Shown: positions 32,639-42,375, numbered from the stretch's first letter. The stretch: DNA of 64,000 bases from Taklimakanibacter sp049323275 (GCA_049323275.1 JBMOOM010000089.1:1-64000), one strand, 5' to 3'. Numbers and translations: made by a program. The notes: a model not told the origin generated them from the sequence alone.

Positions 32639-33538
32639 ATGGACGATGAAAGGGAAGAGCAGCGGCGGCGTCCTGCCGATGCGGAAATGGGGCGCGTTCT
32701 CAAAACCCAGCCGCTCAACATCATGTCCGGTCTCGACCCTTCTTCCGGCACGATCGCCCATTGGAAACACGGCGCTCTCCATGACGTTGTTCAGCCGATG
32801 GCCGATCACGTGATCATGACCTATATCGACACGGTGCAACCGCTGGAGCGGCGGACGGGTCGAAACACCGCGACGGGCGTGGCACGTCCGGGTGTCGTGA
32901 CGATCATCCCGGCAGGCACGAGCGCGCGCTGGGACATCGCCGGCGACGTCGACGTCGTCCAGCTGTATCTGCCTCAAGCAACGATCGAGCGTGCCGCCGC
33001 CGAGGCCGGTAGCGCGCTGCCGGCCGAGCTTCTGGAACGGACGGGCCATCTCGATCCGATTACGGCACGCCTGCTCGCTACGGCATCGGAAGCGCTCGAG
33101 GGCAACACGACGCTCGACGCCATGTTTCGTCAGCAGCTGACGGACCTGCTGGCAACCCGTCTGTTGGCGGCGCATTCCGAGATGCCGCTCACACCGCGGC
33201 CGGTGTCGGGCGGACTGCCCCCCGGAATTCTGCGCCGCGCCCTGGAGCGCCTTCGCTCGGACAGCGATGCGGATGTCTCGCTGGCCGCCCTGGCCGCGGA
33301 TGCTGGTTTGTCGCGCTTTCACTTCTGCCGCGCATTCAAGGAAAGCACCGGCAAGCCACCGCATGTCTGGCTCCGTCAGCACCGGCTCGAACAGGCGAAG
33401 GCCATGCTGCGCGATCCGTCCATGTCGATCATCGCGGTCGCCATGGCGCTCGGCTATGCGTCCCAGACGGCGTTCGCCGCGGCGTTCAAGAAGCTGACCG
33501 GGATATCTCCCAGCGAATTTCGGCGCCTGACAACTTGA
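32639..33538 (+). CDS. AraC-family transcriptional regulator
   Basis: 299 aa. The N-terminal cupin-like domain (about 20-150; GVVTIIPAGTSARWDIAGDV) is typical of AraC_N. The C-terminal double HTH (about 200-298) shows LAALAADAGLSRFHFCRAFK and SIIAVAMALGYASQTAFAAA, ending in FKKLTGISPSEFRRL. Sits among oxidoreductase genes and may respond to the same compound. Confidence 0.88.
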   Translation: MDDEREEQRRRPADAEMGRVLKTQPLNIMSGLDPSSGTIAHWKHGALHDVVQPMADHVIMTYIDTVQPLERRTGRNTATGVARPGVVTIIPAGTSARWDIAGDVDVVQLYLPQATIERAAAEAGSALPAELLERTGHLDPITARLLATASEALEGNTTLDAMFRQQLTDLLATRLLAAHSEMPLTPRPVSGGLPPGILRRALERLRSDSDADVSLAALAADAGLSRFHFCRAFKESTGKPPHVWLRQHRLEQAKAMLRDPSMSIIAVAMALGYASQTAFAAAFKKLTGISPSEFRRLTT

Positions 33539-33668
33539 CCGCAATTCCTCTGCACTCGCCGCAATCGCTCTGGCGCGGCGGCTGATGCGTTTCGCTAATT
33601 CATCTCCACGCCCACACGCCACGGGCGAAACGAAACGGCTCAGCGTCATTGTCAAAGGAGATTCTGAA

Positions 33669-34607
33669 ATGTTGGACGTCACGACCAAACCGAAGCTGGA
33701 CACCATCTCACGCCCCGACAGATCGAAGCCCGAAGAGCTGGTTCCGTCGCGCTACGCGCTGCGGATCGGCGAGATCGAGGTGCTGGTGATCAGCGATGGC
33801 GTTCTGCCGCTCCCGACGGCAATGTTGGGACACAACGCCAGTCCGGCCGTCCGGGCGGCCTGGCTGGACGACATGTTCCTGCCGCGGGATGCTTGCGACT
33901 GGCCGCTGAACGCGGTCCTGGCCCGCAGCGGCGGGCAGACCATACTCATCGACGCCGGACTGGGCTTCGATCCGGACTTACAGTTGCCGCGGGCCGGTCA
34001 ACTGGTCAAACGACTGGAGGCTGCCGGCGTCGACGTCGGATCCGTGACCGATGTGGTGCTTACCCACATGCATATGGACCACATCGGCGGGCTCCTCGTC
34101 GAGGGGATGAAGGAGCGGCTGCGCCCGGACCTGCGGATCCATGTGGCGGCCGCCGAGGTCGAGTTCTGGCAGGCGCCCGATTTCTCCCAAACATCCATGC
34201 CGCCGGGCTTCCCGGACGCGCTTCGGTCGGCCGCCAAGCGGTTCGCGAAAGAATATGGCGACCATCTGCGGCCGTTCGACGAGAAGAATGAGGTGGCGCC
34301 GGGGGTGGTCGTCCATCGCACCGGCGGTCATACGCCCGGACACAGCGTGGTACGCATGGCGTCCGGCGGTGAAGGCCTGACATTCGCCGGCGACGCCGTC
34401 TTCGCGGTCGGCTTCGATCAACCCGACTGGCACAATGGCTTCGAACACGATCCCGAAGAGGCGGCGCGCGTTCGGATCCGTCTCCTGCGCGAGCTGGCGG
34501 AGTCCGGCGAGATGCTGATGGCCACTCACCTGCCGTTCCCCTCCGTTGGCAGGGTCGCGATCGACGGCGACGCCTTCCGCTGGGTGCCGGTCTTCTGGGA
34601 CTACTGA
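33669..34607 (+). CDS. MBL-fold metallohydrolase
   Basis: 312 aa from ATG 33669 with AAGGAG 9 bases upstream. The metal motif is THMHMDHIGG (H133, H135, D137, H138), with HTPGHSV downstream and D in TFAGDAVF. It resembles quorum-quenching and AHL-lactonase-like or SoxH-type MBL proteins. The opening residues (TKPKLDTISRPDRSKPEE) are polar without a signal peptide. Confidence 0.85.
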   Translation: MLDVTTKPKLDTISRPDRSKPEELVPSRYALRIGEIEVLVISDGVLPLPTAMLGHNASPAVRAAWLDDMFLPRDACDWPLNAVLARSGGQTILIDAGLGFDPDLQLPRAGQLVKRLEAAGVDVGSVTDVVLTHMHMDHIGGLLVEGMKERLRPDLRIHVAAAEVEFWQAPDFSQTSMPPGFPDALRSAAKRFAKEYGDHLRPFDEKNEVAPGVVVHRTGGHTPGHSVVRMASGGEGLTFAGDAVFAVGFDQPDWHNGFEHDPEEAARVRIRLLRELAESGEMLMATHLPFPSVGRVAIDGDAFRWVPVFWDY

Positions 34608-34714
34608 CCGTCAACTGACCGCGCCCACTTGAACAACTGGTCGATCGGCTTCGGTTCCCCTGTCGTAAGCGGATCGACCATCCTGCCCTCCCCCAAAATC
34701 AAAGGATTTGCTCA

Positions 34715-35545
34715 ATGACCACGATCACCAGCATGGATGGTGTCCAGATCTTCTACAAGGACTGGGGCCCGAAAACCGCTCAACCCATCGTCTTCCACCA
34801 TGGCTGGCCGCTTTGCGCCGACGATTGGGATGCCCAGATGCTCTATTTCCTCGGCAAGGGATACCGCGTCATCGCCCATGACCGCCGCGGTCACGGCCGC
34901 TCCAGCCAAGTCACTGATGGACATGACATGGTCCATTACGCGACGGATGTCGCAACGCTCATCGAGCATCTCGACCTGCGCAACGCCATTCATATCGGCC
35001 ATTCGACCGGCGGCGGCGAGGCCGCGCATTATGTGGCCCGGCATGGCAAGGATCGCGTGGCCAAGCTCGTCCTCATCGGCGCGGTGCCGCCGATCATGCT
35101 CAAGACCCCGGCAAATCCCGAAGGACTTCCGATCGAAGTCTTCGATGGACTGCGCAATGCTCTCGCGACCAATCGTTCGCAATTCTATGTCGACTTCGCG
35201 AGCGGGCCCTTCTACGGCTACAACCGTCCTGACGCGAAGCCCTCTCAGGCGGTCATCTGGAACTGGTGGCGCCAGGCGATGATGGGTGGCGCCAAAGCGC
35301 AGCACGACGGGATCAAAGCGTTCTCGGAAACGGACTTCACCGACGACCTGAAGGCCATCGGCATTCCCACGCTTGTGATGCACGGGGACGACGATCAGAT
35401 CGTTCCCATCGCCAATTCAGCACTTCTATCGGTGAAGCTCCTGAAGGATGCAACGCTCAAGATCTACGAGCATCTTCCTCACGGCATGTGCACGACCCAT
35501 GCAGAACTCGTCAATGCCGATCTCCTAAAATTCATTACCGCCTGA
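34715..35545 (+). CDS. Alpha/beta hydrolase, non-heme chloroperoxidase type
   Basis: 276 aa. Catalytic triad: S97 in GHSTGG, D227 in GDDDQIVP, H256 in LPHGMCTTH. N-terminal HHGWPLCADDW gives the oxyanion HG-W, and HDRRGHGRSSQ follows, together the signature of the bromoperoxidase/arylesterase group. Acts on esters or perhydrolyses acids; substrate unknown. Confidence 0.88.
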   Translation: MTTITSMDGVQIFYKDWGPKTAQPIVFHHGWPLCADDWDAQMLYFLGKGYRVIAHDRRGHGRSSQVTDGHDMVHYATDVATLIEHLDLRNAIHIGHSTGGGEAAHYVARHGKDRVAKLVLIGAVPPIMLKTPANPEGLPIEVFDGLRNALATNRSQFYVDFASGPFYGYNRPDAKPSQAVIWNWWRQAMMGGAKAQHDGIKAFSETDFTDDLKAIGIPTLVMHGDDDQIVPIANSALLSVKLLKDATLKIYEHLPHGMCTTHAELVNADLLKFITA

Positions 35546-35628
35546 TCCCCGCAACACCGCGCGAAAAAAGGTCTCCGCCGCGTAGCGACGGCCCGTCACG
35601 CGCGCTCGCAATCGAATGGAGAACTCCC

Positions 35629-36834
35629 ATGAGACTCGTCATCATCGGCGCCGGCTTTGCCGGCATGTACGCGGCACTTTCCTCGGCTCGCCTGCGTGAC
35701 ATCAAAGGCGTAGCCCCGGGCGAGTTGGAGATTATGCTCGTGGCGCCTGAGCCGACCTTGGTGGTGCGGCCCCGCCTTTACGAGCCCAGGCCTGAGACGC
35801 TGACGGCGTCTCTGCTCGATGTCTTCGACGCCATCGACGTGACTTATCTGCGCGGAACCGCCGAGAGTGTCGAAACCGAGCGCCGTTCGGTCATCGTGGC
35901 GACGCCTGAAGGCGGGCGCCGGTCCGTCAACTACGATCGTCTGGTCGTCGCGACCGGCAGCCGGCTGTTTCGCCCGAACGTGCCGGGCCTCGCCGAGCAC
36001 GCATTCAGCGTCGACAGCCTGGAGGATGCCGTCAGGCTCGACCGCCACCTCAAGAGCCTCGCCGACCGGCCGGCATCGGATGCGCGCAACACCGTCGTCG
36101 TCGCCGGTGGCGGATTCACGGGGCTGGAGGCGGCGACCGAGATGCCCGCCCGGCTTCGTGACGTGCTCGGCAAGAGCGCCAAAACGAGAGTGATCATCGC
36201 CGATCGCAATACGGCAATCGCGCCCGATATGGGCGCCGGCCCGCGCCCCGTGATCGAAGAAGCCCTTCGCAAGCTCGGCGTCGAAACCCGTCTCGGCGCC
36301 GGCGTTGCCGCCCTCGATGAAACCAGTGTCACGCTGTCCAATGGCGAGCGCATCGAGACCTCGACGGTTGTCTGGGCCGCCGGCATCCGCGCCGCTCCTC
36401 TCACCGCCCAGATCCCCGGCGAGCGCGACAATTTTGGCCGCCTCGTCGTCGACCGTGAGCTGCGTGTCGTCGGCGTGCCGGGTGTTTTCGCGACTGGTGA
36501 CGCCGCCAAGGCCCTCTGCGACGATGACGGCAATCATGCGCTGATGTCGTGCCAGCACGCCGCGCGCATGGGCGCCTTCGCCGGCAACAATGCGGCGGCG
36601 GAGCTGCTTGGCGAAACACCGGCCCCTTATCACCAGAGAGCCTACGTTACCTGCCTCGATCTCGGTGAGGCCGGCGCGTTGTTCACCCGCGGATGGGACC
36701 GCAAGGTCGAGCACGTTGGCGCAGACGCGAAAAAGATCAAGCACGAGATCAACACGGTCTGGATCTATCCGCCGAAGCCCGTGCGCGCCGCAGCTCTTGC
36801 CTCTGCCGATCCGCAGCGCGTGACCGATCTCTGA
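35629..36834 (+). CDS. NDH-2-like NAD(P)/FAD-dependent oxidoreductase
   Basis: 401 aa from ATG 35629, with AATGGAGAA upstream; an open frame extends further 5' but has no RBS and no similarity. FAD loop GAGFAG (7-12), second Rossmann VVVAGGGFTGLEAA, and the FAD-binding ATGD in GVFATGDAA. This is the pyridine nucleotide-disulfide/type II NADH dehydrogenase group; the missing C-terminal membrane helix points to a soluble or peripheral enzyme. Last gene of the cluster. Confidence 0.85.
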   Translation: MRLVIIGAGFAGMYAALSSARLRDIKGVAPGELEIMLVAPEPTLVVRPRLYEPRPETLTASLLDVFDAIDVTYLRGTAESVETERRSVIVATPEGGRRSVNYDRLVVATGSRLFRPNVPGLAEHAFSVDSLEDAVRLDRHLKSLADRPASDARNTVVVAGGGFTGLEAATEMPARLRDVLGKSAKTRVIIADRNTAIAPDMGAGPRPVIEEALRKLGVETRLGAGVAALDETSVTLSNGERIETSTVVWAAGIRAAPLTAQIPGERDNFGRLVVDRELRVVGVPGVFATGDAAKALCDDDGNHALMSCQHAARMGAFAGNNAAAELLGETPAPYHQRAYVTCLDLGEAGALFTRGWDRKVEHVGADAKKIKHEINTVWIYPPKPVRAAALASADPQRVTDL

Positions 36835-37073
36835 TTTCTCCATCCTCAGCGACCAAGTGGAGGGCAATTCGATGTATCAAGCTAAAGAACAATCGCTCGT
36901 ATCCTGCGGGACGCCTCCCCCCCCCTGCGCCGGGACATGCCCGGCGACAGCAGGCTATCTCGATGAAACGCAATGTTCGGGCTGCCGCCTGTCACTTCCG
37001 GCTACCTCGGCCGCCTGGAGCGGTCCGCCCCGCCCTCGCGCACGCAGCAACTCGCCGATTACATTGAACGCCC
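36835..37073. other. 239-bp intergenic, poly-C tract
   Basis: No supported gene. A possible ORF starting at ATG 36871 (MYQAKEQSLVSC) after GTGGAGGG contains a run of nine C (36917-36925), which shifts frame easily. Probably a decayed gene or chance. Confidence 0.25.
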
Positions 37074-37355
37074 CTATGCGGCGCTTCCCGCCAATGATCG
37101 GATACGATCCGCCAGCTCACGCTTGACATTGACCGCATTCAGGCTCCGATCCGCCACTAGTAACTCGTGATGTGTCAGCGCAAACAGACGGCTTGGCGTC
37201 TCTTCGATGGTCTTCGCGCAGGCCTCGACCATATCCGGCAGAGCCGCCGTGAGACAGGCATGCGCCTGTACCCGGCAAGCCTCCATGGAACCATTGCCAA
37301 GGTCATGAAGCGCCTTCGCGGCTTTCTCCACCACTTCATTAGAGAGAATTGTCAT
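37074..37355 (-). CDS. Small helical hypothetical protein
   Basis: 93 aa from the ATG at 37355, which gives MTILSNEVVEKAAKALHDLG and drops an unconvincing upstream extension. CRVQAHACLTAALPDMVEAC has three regularly spaced Cys. The rest is helical. Short helical genes of this type occur next to redox operons in rhizobia. Function unknown; divergent from the molybdenum hydroxylase. Confidence 0.5.
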   Translation of the reverse strand: MTILSNEVVEKAAKALHDLGNGSMEACRVQAHACLTAALPDMVEACAKTIEETPSRLFALTHHELLVADRSLNAVNVKRELADRIRSLAGSAA

Positions 37356-37709
37356 CGCGCTTCGGACTCCTGCTGACCATACCCGCCAGGGACGGCATTC
37401 GAGCCCCCGCTCAGCCAGCGAGGCGGCCGAACCGGGCGCGCCGAGCCCCGCCAGAAGCCGGCTCTTGATCGGATCCCGCACCACTGACGGCGGGATCGTC
37501 GAGGACATCGAGATCGAGCCTGTTTCAGGCTCGTATCGACAAACTTTATTGTCAATACCGAATATTACATGCCGTTCACCCCAATTAACCGGCATGCCAG
37601 TCATCCCGGATCATCGATTGCGCCGCTTCCGATACCGGATTTAAACTGCGTATCGAGACTCATGCCGGCTGCCCGCCCGACAGCAGTAGCGAATAAAGGG
37701 AACGCGACG
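37356..37709. other. 354-bp divergent intergenic region before the molybdenum hydroxylase
   Basis: No gene with support; the hydroxylase frame extends in open sequence back to 37569 but without an RBS or Tat signal. It must hold the promoters of both 37074 and 37710. AT-richer patch at 37540-37570 (GACAAACTTTATTGTCAATA) is the best candidate for a promoter, and ACAAACTTTATTGT is an imperfect palindrome there. Confidence 0.4.
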
Positions 37710-40535
37710 ATGGCACATGTTTCACGCAGGGACTTTCTCAAGACCGGTGTCGCCGCAGGCGTCGCGATCAAGGTTTCCTTCCTCTCTCATCCAGCGCAAG
37801 CCCGTCTCATCGAGACGCCGCCGCTTCCCGGGCCCGACTGGCTCAAGCCCGACGGCAGACCGCGTTATCGTCTCGATGCCATCGCCAAGGTCACCGGCGA
37901 GAAGACTTTCGCGCGCGACTACCGCGCCCGTGATCTCGAAGGCTGGCCGAAAGAGCAGTCGCACGCTTTCCTGCTGCACGCGACCAAGGCGGATCAGGTT
38001 TTCGAAGGCATCGATCTGAGCGTCCTCGGTGATGATCTCAAGCCCGACAGGCTCGTGCTGCATGAGGATCTGGTCACCGACGGCATCACCATTCCCGTGC
38101 CCAACAACTTCTATGGCGACGTCTTCCTGGTGCCCAAGGGTCAGACAGCGCGCCTCCTCGGCCAGCCGGTGGCGCTGCTCTTCTATCACGACTTCGCCCG
38201 CTATGACGCGGCCAAGCGTCTTTTGCGCTTCGACGACCGGGTGGTGCGCTACGGCGCCAGGGCGCCCTATTCGCATCCGCCGCATTATGGCGCCGCCCGT
38301 TATGTGCGCATCGATGGCGGCGATCCCTTCGCCGAGGACAGCTATTCGCCGCTCAAGGACGCGGTGATCTATGGCAGCTTCTCGGGCGACGATCCAGTCT
38401 GGCCGCCGGCCGGCGACGGCGATGCGATGGCGCGCGGCATGACGGCCGCCGCCGAGATCGAAAAAGAGATCGCCGCGGCCGGCCAGGATGCGCTGGTGCT
38501 CAAGCACCAGTATTTCTCGCAATCGGTCGACGCCTCGGCGATGGAAGCCGACAACGGCAATGTCTGGTACGATCCCGCCAGCGGCATCCTGCATATGATG
38601 GTGGCGACGCAATCGCCCTATGAGGTGGCCGAGGTCGCCGCCATCCTGGTCTCGAAATCCAAATTCAAGCTGGGCACGGTCGATCTCAAGGCCGGCTATA
38701 CGGTGGGTTACGGCACCAAAGATCATTCGATTTTTCCGTTCTTCTGCGTCCTGGCCGGGCTCTATGGCGACGGCCGCCCGGTGCGGCTCGCCAATGACCG
38801 CTATGAGCAGTTCCAGATGGGCCTCAAGCGGCACGCATTCTGGATGGACAATGTGCTGGTGATCGACCGCGCCACGGCCAAGATCCGCGCCATGACCGGT
38901 CATTTCAGGAATGACGGCGGCGGGCGCGCCAATTTTTCCTTCTCGGTCGGCTTCGTCGGCGCCACCGCCGCGCAATCGATCTATTATCTGCCGAAAAGTG
39001 ATTTCTCCGCCGCGGCGATCGCGTCGCGGGCCGTCGATGCAGGCTCCACCCGCGGCTACGGCACGCTGCAATCGATGTCGGCGACCGAGATGATGATCGA
39101 CGAGGCGGCCGAGCTTCTGGGCGTCGACGCCATCGACCTCCGGCTCAAGAATGTCTTCAAGTCGGGCATGAAGAATACGCAAGGCGCAATCCCCGCCGGC
39201 GCCTTGCGCAACGAAGAGATATTGCTGAAGGCGCGCGAGTTTCCGCTGTGGCGCGACCGTCTTGCGAAAAAGGCCGAGTTCGAGGCCGCCAATCCCGGCA
39301 AGCGTTATGGCGTCGGCTACGGCCATGTGCAGAAAGACTATGGCACGGGCGCCGAGGCCGCCATCGCCTCGATCGAGTTCGATGCGGCCGGCCGCCTGCG
39401 TTTCGCCCATGTGGCGCATGAGATCGGCACCGGCACCACGACGTCGCAGGCCATCATGGTCGGCGACATATTGGGCCGCGTGCCGGACGAGACGCATTAT
39501 GCCAAGGTGGTCTGGCCGCAGATGCCGCTCGAGACCACCGAAGAGCCCTATACGATGAGCCAGGCGGACGAGGACCAGCGCAAGCAGAATCCGCGCTGGA
39601 CGCCGAGCTTCACCTCGCCGATGAGCGCCACCAACAGCGTCTACTATCTGGGCCACGCCACCCGCGAGGCGGCGCGCGCTCTGCTCGATCTCGCCATCTG
39701 GCCCGCCGCTCTGGCGCTGTGGTCGCGCGGCATCGGCGGGGGCGCGATCGCGCCCTATACGGTGAGACGCGAGGAGCTGCGCCTCGCCCATGGCCTGGTC
39801 AATGCCGGCGGCCTGCCGCCGCTGAGCTTCGCCGACGTCGCGGCCGAGGCGCATCGGCAAGGCCTCGTCACCGGCGTCACCGTGCACAGCTTCAATCGCT
39901 GGCAATGGGCGGAGGCCGAGTTCGATATTCCCGGATCCGGCCGCCATAAGATGCCGGTCGACGCGCTGGCGCTCAAATATGGCGACGGCGCCCCCGCCGA
40001 CCGCAAGGCGCTGATGACTCTCGACGGTTGGCAGTTCGTCGACCGTGCCAGCGTCACCTATCCGCCAACCCAGCGCAACAATGCCGGCGTAACCTATTAC
40101 GCGCCGATGGCGACCTTCGCCGAGGTGGTGGTCGACATCGGCTCCGGCGACGTCACGCTTCTCTCACACCATTCGCTGATGGAATGCGGTACCCAGATCG
40201 TGCCCGAGCTCGTCTCGGGCCAGATCCAGGGCGGCATCGCCATGGGCGTCGGCCACGCGCTCAAGGAGTATCTGCCGCTTTATGAGGATGGTCCGGGCGA
40301 CGGCACCTGGAATTGGAACCGCTATGAGCTGCCGCGGTCGAAAGACGTCGCGGTATGGTCGCAGACAGCCGAAATCCTCGAGCCGCTGTCGGCGACCGAC
40401 GCGCCCAAGGGCATCGCCGAGGTGGTGATGATCGCCATCGTCCCCGCCATCGCCAATGCGGTCGCGCATGCGATCGGCCGGCGCTTCTACGCCTTGCCTA
40501 TTACGGCTGAAAAGATCAGGGAGGCGCTGGCATGA
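37710..40535 (+). CDS. Tat-exported molybdopterin oxidoreductase, large subunit (xanthine/aldehyde oxidase family)
   Basis: 941 aa from ATG 37710. Twin-arginine signal at the N-terminus (HVSRRDFLKTGVAAGVAIKV, cleavage after AQA near 32). Aldehyde oxidase/xanthine dehydrogenase fold: a hammerhead domain (VTGEKTFARDYR) and molybdopterin domains (AGYTVGYGTKDH, GSTRGYGTLQSM, GTGTTTSQAI). A C-terminal GIAEVV then PAIANAVAHAIG places the expected catalytic Glu. With 40532 and 41083 it forms a periplasmic dehydrogenase passing electrons to cytochrome c, like membrane aldehyde dehydrogenases of acetic acid bacteria or isoquinoline oxidoreductase. Substrate unknown. Confidence 0.88.
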   Translation: MAHVSRRDFLKTGVAAGVAIKVSFLSHPAQARLIETPPLPGPDWLKPDGRPRYRLDAIAKVTGEKTFARDYRARDLEGWPKEQSHAFLLHATKADQVFEGIDLSVLGDDLKPDRLVLHEDLVTDGITIPVPNNFYGDVFLVPKGQTARLLGQPVALLFYHDFARYDAAKRLLRFDDRVVRYGARAPYSHPPHYGAARYVRIDGGDPFAEDSYSPLKDAVIYGSFSGDDPVWPPAGDGDAMARGMTAAAEIEKEIAAAGQDALVLKHQYFSQSVDASAMEADNGNVWYDPASGILHMMVATQSPYEVAEVAAILVSKSKFKLGTVDLKAGYTVGYGTKDHSIFPFFCVLAGLYGDGRPVRLANDRYEQFQMGLKRHAFWMDNVLVIDRATAKIRAMTGHFRNDGGGRANFSFSVGFVGATAAQSIYYLPKSDFSAAAIASRAVDAGSTRGYGTLQSMSATEMMIDEAAELLGVDAIDLRLKNVFKSGMKNTQGAIPAGALRNEEILLKAREFPLWRDRLAKKAEFEAANPGKRYGVGYGHVQKDYGTGAEAAIASIEFDAAGRLRFAHVAHEIGTGTTTSQAIMVGDILGRVPDETHYAKVVWPQMPLETTEEPYTMSQADEDQRKQNPRWTPSFTSPMSATNSVYYLGHATREAARALLDLAIWPAALALWSRGIGGGAIAPYTVRREELRLAHGLVNAGGLPPLSFADVAAEAHRQGLVTGVTVHSFNRWQWAEAEFDIPGSGRHKMPVDALALKYGDGAPADRKALMTLDGWQFVDRASVTYPPTQRNNAGVTYYAPMATFAEVVVDIGSGDVTLLSHHSLMECGTQIVPELVSGQIQGGIAMGVGHALKEYLPLYEDGPGDGTWNWNRYELPRSKDVAVWSQTAEILEPLSATDAPKGIAEVVMIAIVPAIANAVAHAIGRRFYALPITAEKIREALA

Positions 40536-41077
40536 CGATCGCGCTCAAGAAACTGTCGCTCACCGTCAATGGCAAGGCCGTCGACCCGATCGACGTGCCC
40601 GACACGATGATGATGCAGGACTTCCTCTATGAATATCTCAACCTGACCGGCGCCCGCATGGGCTGCGGCCAGGGCATCTGCCATGCCTGCACCGTGATCG
40701 TCGAGAAGGACGACGGCACGCTCGAGGAGATGCGCACCTGCATCACCGGCGCGCACTGGTTCGAAGGCAAGAAGGTCCGTACCATCGAAGGCCATGCGAA
40801 GCGCGACGAGAGCGGGAAGATCACCGAGCTGACTCCGGTGCAGCAGGCTTTCATCGAGCATTTCGCCTTCCAATGCGGCTACTGCACGCCGGGCTTCGTC
40901 ACCGGCGCCACGGTGCTGATCGATGAACTGAAACGCAAGCCGGTGGCGCGAGCCGATCTGGAGCGCACCATCAGCGAGGCGCTCGACAAGCATATCTGCC
41001 GCTGCACCGGCTATGTCCGCTATTACGAGGCGGTTCGCGACGTCATCCTCAATACCCCTGGCCTCATCAAAGCGTAA
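40532..41077 (+). CDS. 2Fe-2S small subunit of the molybdenum hydroxylase
   Basis: 181 aa, overlapping the large subunit by 4 bp. The plant-type [2Fe-2S] loop has C45, C50, C53 and C70; the second cluster domain has C115-x2-C118 and C156-x-C158 in QCGYCTPG and ICRCTGY. It transfers electrons from the Mo centre to the cytochrome. No signal of its own, so it should be co-exported with the large subunit. Slightly longer than usual (about 150-170). Confidence 0.93.
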   Translation: MTIALKKLSLTVNGKAVDPIDVPDTMMMQDFLYEYLNLTGARMGCGQGICHACTVIVEKDDGTLEEMRTCITGAHWFEGKKVRTIEGHAKRDESGKITELTPVQQAFIEHFAFQCGYCTPGFVTGATVLIDELKRKPVARADLERTISEALDKHICRCTGYVRYYEAVRDVILNTPGLIKA

Positions 41078-41082
41078 TCGTC

Positions 41083-42375
41083 ATGAACAAGCGCACTCTG
41101 CTATGGACCGCGATCGTGCTGGCCCTCGTCGTCCTGCTGGCGCTCGCAAGCATCTTCTTCGGCCTGTTCGAGAAGAGCGTGGTGGCGAAGGATGTCGACC
41201 ACCCCTTGCCGCCGGAACAAATGAAGACGCTGGCCGAACGTGGCGCCTATGTCGCGGTCGCCGCTGATTGCTACGCCTGCCACACCGCCAAGGGCGGCGC
41301 GCCCTGGGCTGGCGGGCTTCCTTTCACCACGCCCTTCGGCACGATTTATGCCACCAATATCTCACCCGACAAGGAGCATGGCATCGGCAACTGGACGCGG
41401 GCGGAATTCCACCGCGCCCTGCGCGACGGCGTCGGTAAAGGCGGCGCGCCTCTTTATCCGGCGATGCCCTATGCCTCCTATCGCCAGATGACGGCCGAGG
41501 ATGTCGATGCGGTCTATGCTTATCTCATGAGCCGCGCGCCGATGCAGGTCGCCAACAGGCCCAATGACCTGAGCTTTCCCTTCAACATTCGCCGGGTTCT
41601 CACCTTCTGGAATCTGGTGAATCTTCCAGGCGACATGACGCCACTCGATGCGGCGCGCTCGGAGCTTTGGAACCGCGGCCGCTATGTCGTCGACGCGCTC
41701 GGCCATTGCGGCGAATGTCACACGCCGCGCAATGTCATGCAGGGCATGAAGGCGAACGAATATCTCAAAGGCGCCGTGCTCGAGGGCGTCGTGGCGCCCG
41801 ACATCAGCAAGGACGGCCTGGCGCGCATGGGCTTCGATCCGGTCCTGCTGCCCGCCTTCATGAAGTCCGGCATCTCGGCGCAAGGCGCCATGACCAATCA
41901 GATGTTCGAGGTGGTGCATTTTTCGACTCAGTATATGACCGATGAGGATCTGGGCGCCCTGTCGGCCTATCTGTTCGATCTCGACAAGCTGCCCGACAAG
42001 CCCGCCTCTCCCGCGGCGCCCAAGCCCGTCGCCGTGGCGCCGGAGCTCGCGGCGGCGGCGCGCGGCAGCTATCTGGCGCTCTGCTCGGGCTGCCATGGCG
42101 TCGAAGGCCAGGGCATTCCGCATGTCGTGGTGCCGTTGTCCACCAATGCGTCGCTCCGGCTCGCAACGCCGCGCAATCTCATCCGCACCGTGCTCGACGG
42201 CATTCCGGCGCAGCATTTCCCCGGTCTCGAACGCATGCAGCCCATGCCGGGTTTCAAGGACCAGCTGGATGACCGCCAGATGGCCGATCTCGCCAACTGG
42301 ATGCGCGCCCAATGGGGCGGTGAGGAACCAACTGTGAAGCCGGAAGACGTCGCGAAAATCCGCCGCGGCGAATGA
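41083..42375 (+). CDS. Triheme cytochrome c, membrane-anchored electron acceptor
   Basis: 430 aa. An N-terminal signal anchor (LLWTAIVLALVVLLALASIF) is followed by three CxxCH sites at 63-67 (CYACH), 209-213 (CGECH) and 334-338 (CSGCH), in the order usual for the cytochrome subunit of alcohol/aldehyde dehydrogenases. It passes electrons to the quinone pool or oxidase. Five bases after the 2Fe-2S gene; end of the operon. Confidence 0.92.
   Translation: MNKRTLLWTAIVLALVVLLALASIFFGLFEKSVVAKDVDHPLPPEQMKTLAERGAYVAVAADCYACHTAKGGAPWAGGLPFTTPFGTIYATNISPDKEHGIGNWTRAEFHRALRDGVGKGGAPLYPAMPYASYRQMTAEDVDAVYAYLMSRAPMQVANRPNDLSFPFNIRRVLTFWNLVNLPGDMTPLDAARSELWNRGRYVVDALGHCGECHTPRNVMQGMKANEYLKGAVLEGVVAPDISKDGLARMGFDPVLLPAFMKSGISAQGAMTNQMFEVVHFSTQYMTDEDLGALSAYLFDLDKLPDKPASPAAPKPVAVAPELAAAARGSYLALCSGCHGVEGQGIPHVVVPLSTNASLRLATPRNLIRTVLDGIPAQHFPGLERMQPMPGFKDQLDDRQMADLANWMRAQWGGEEPTVKPEDVAKIRRGE

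Noticed and set aside
36871..37126. Possible short gene with a run of nine C, suggesting phase variation
   Set aside because: No domain, no stable frame on either side of the tract and no conserved neighbour; a run of nine C also arises by chance in GC-rich DNA. Listed only as an intergenic note.
37722..39947. 741-codon minus-strand ORF opposite the molybdenum hydroxylase
   Set aside because: Shadow; the plus-strand gene has a Tat signal and family motifs along its length.
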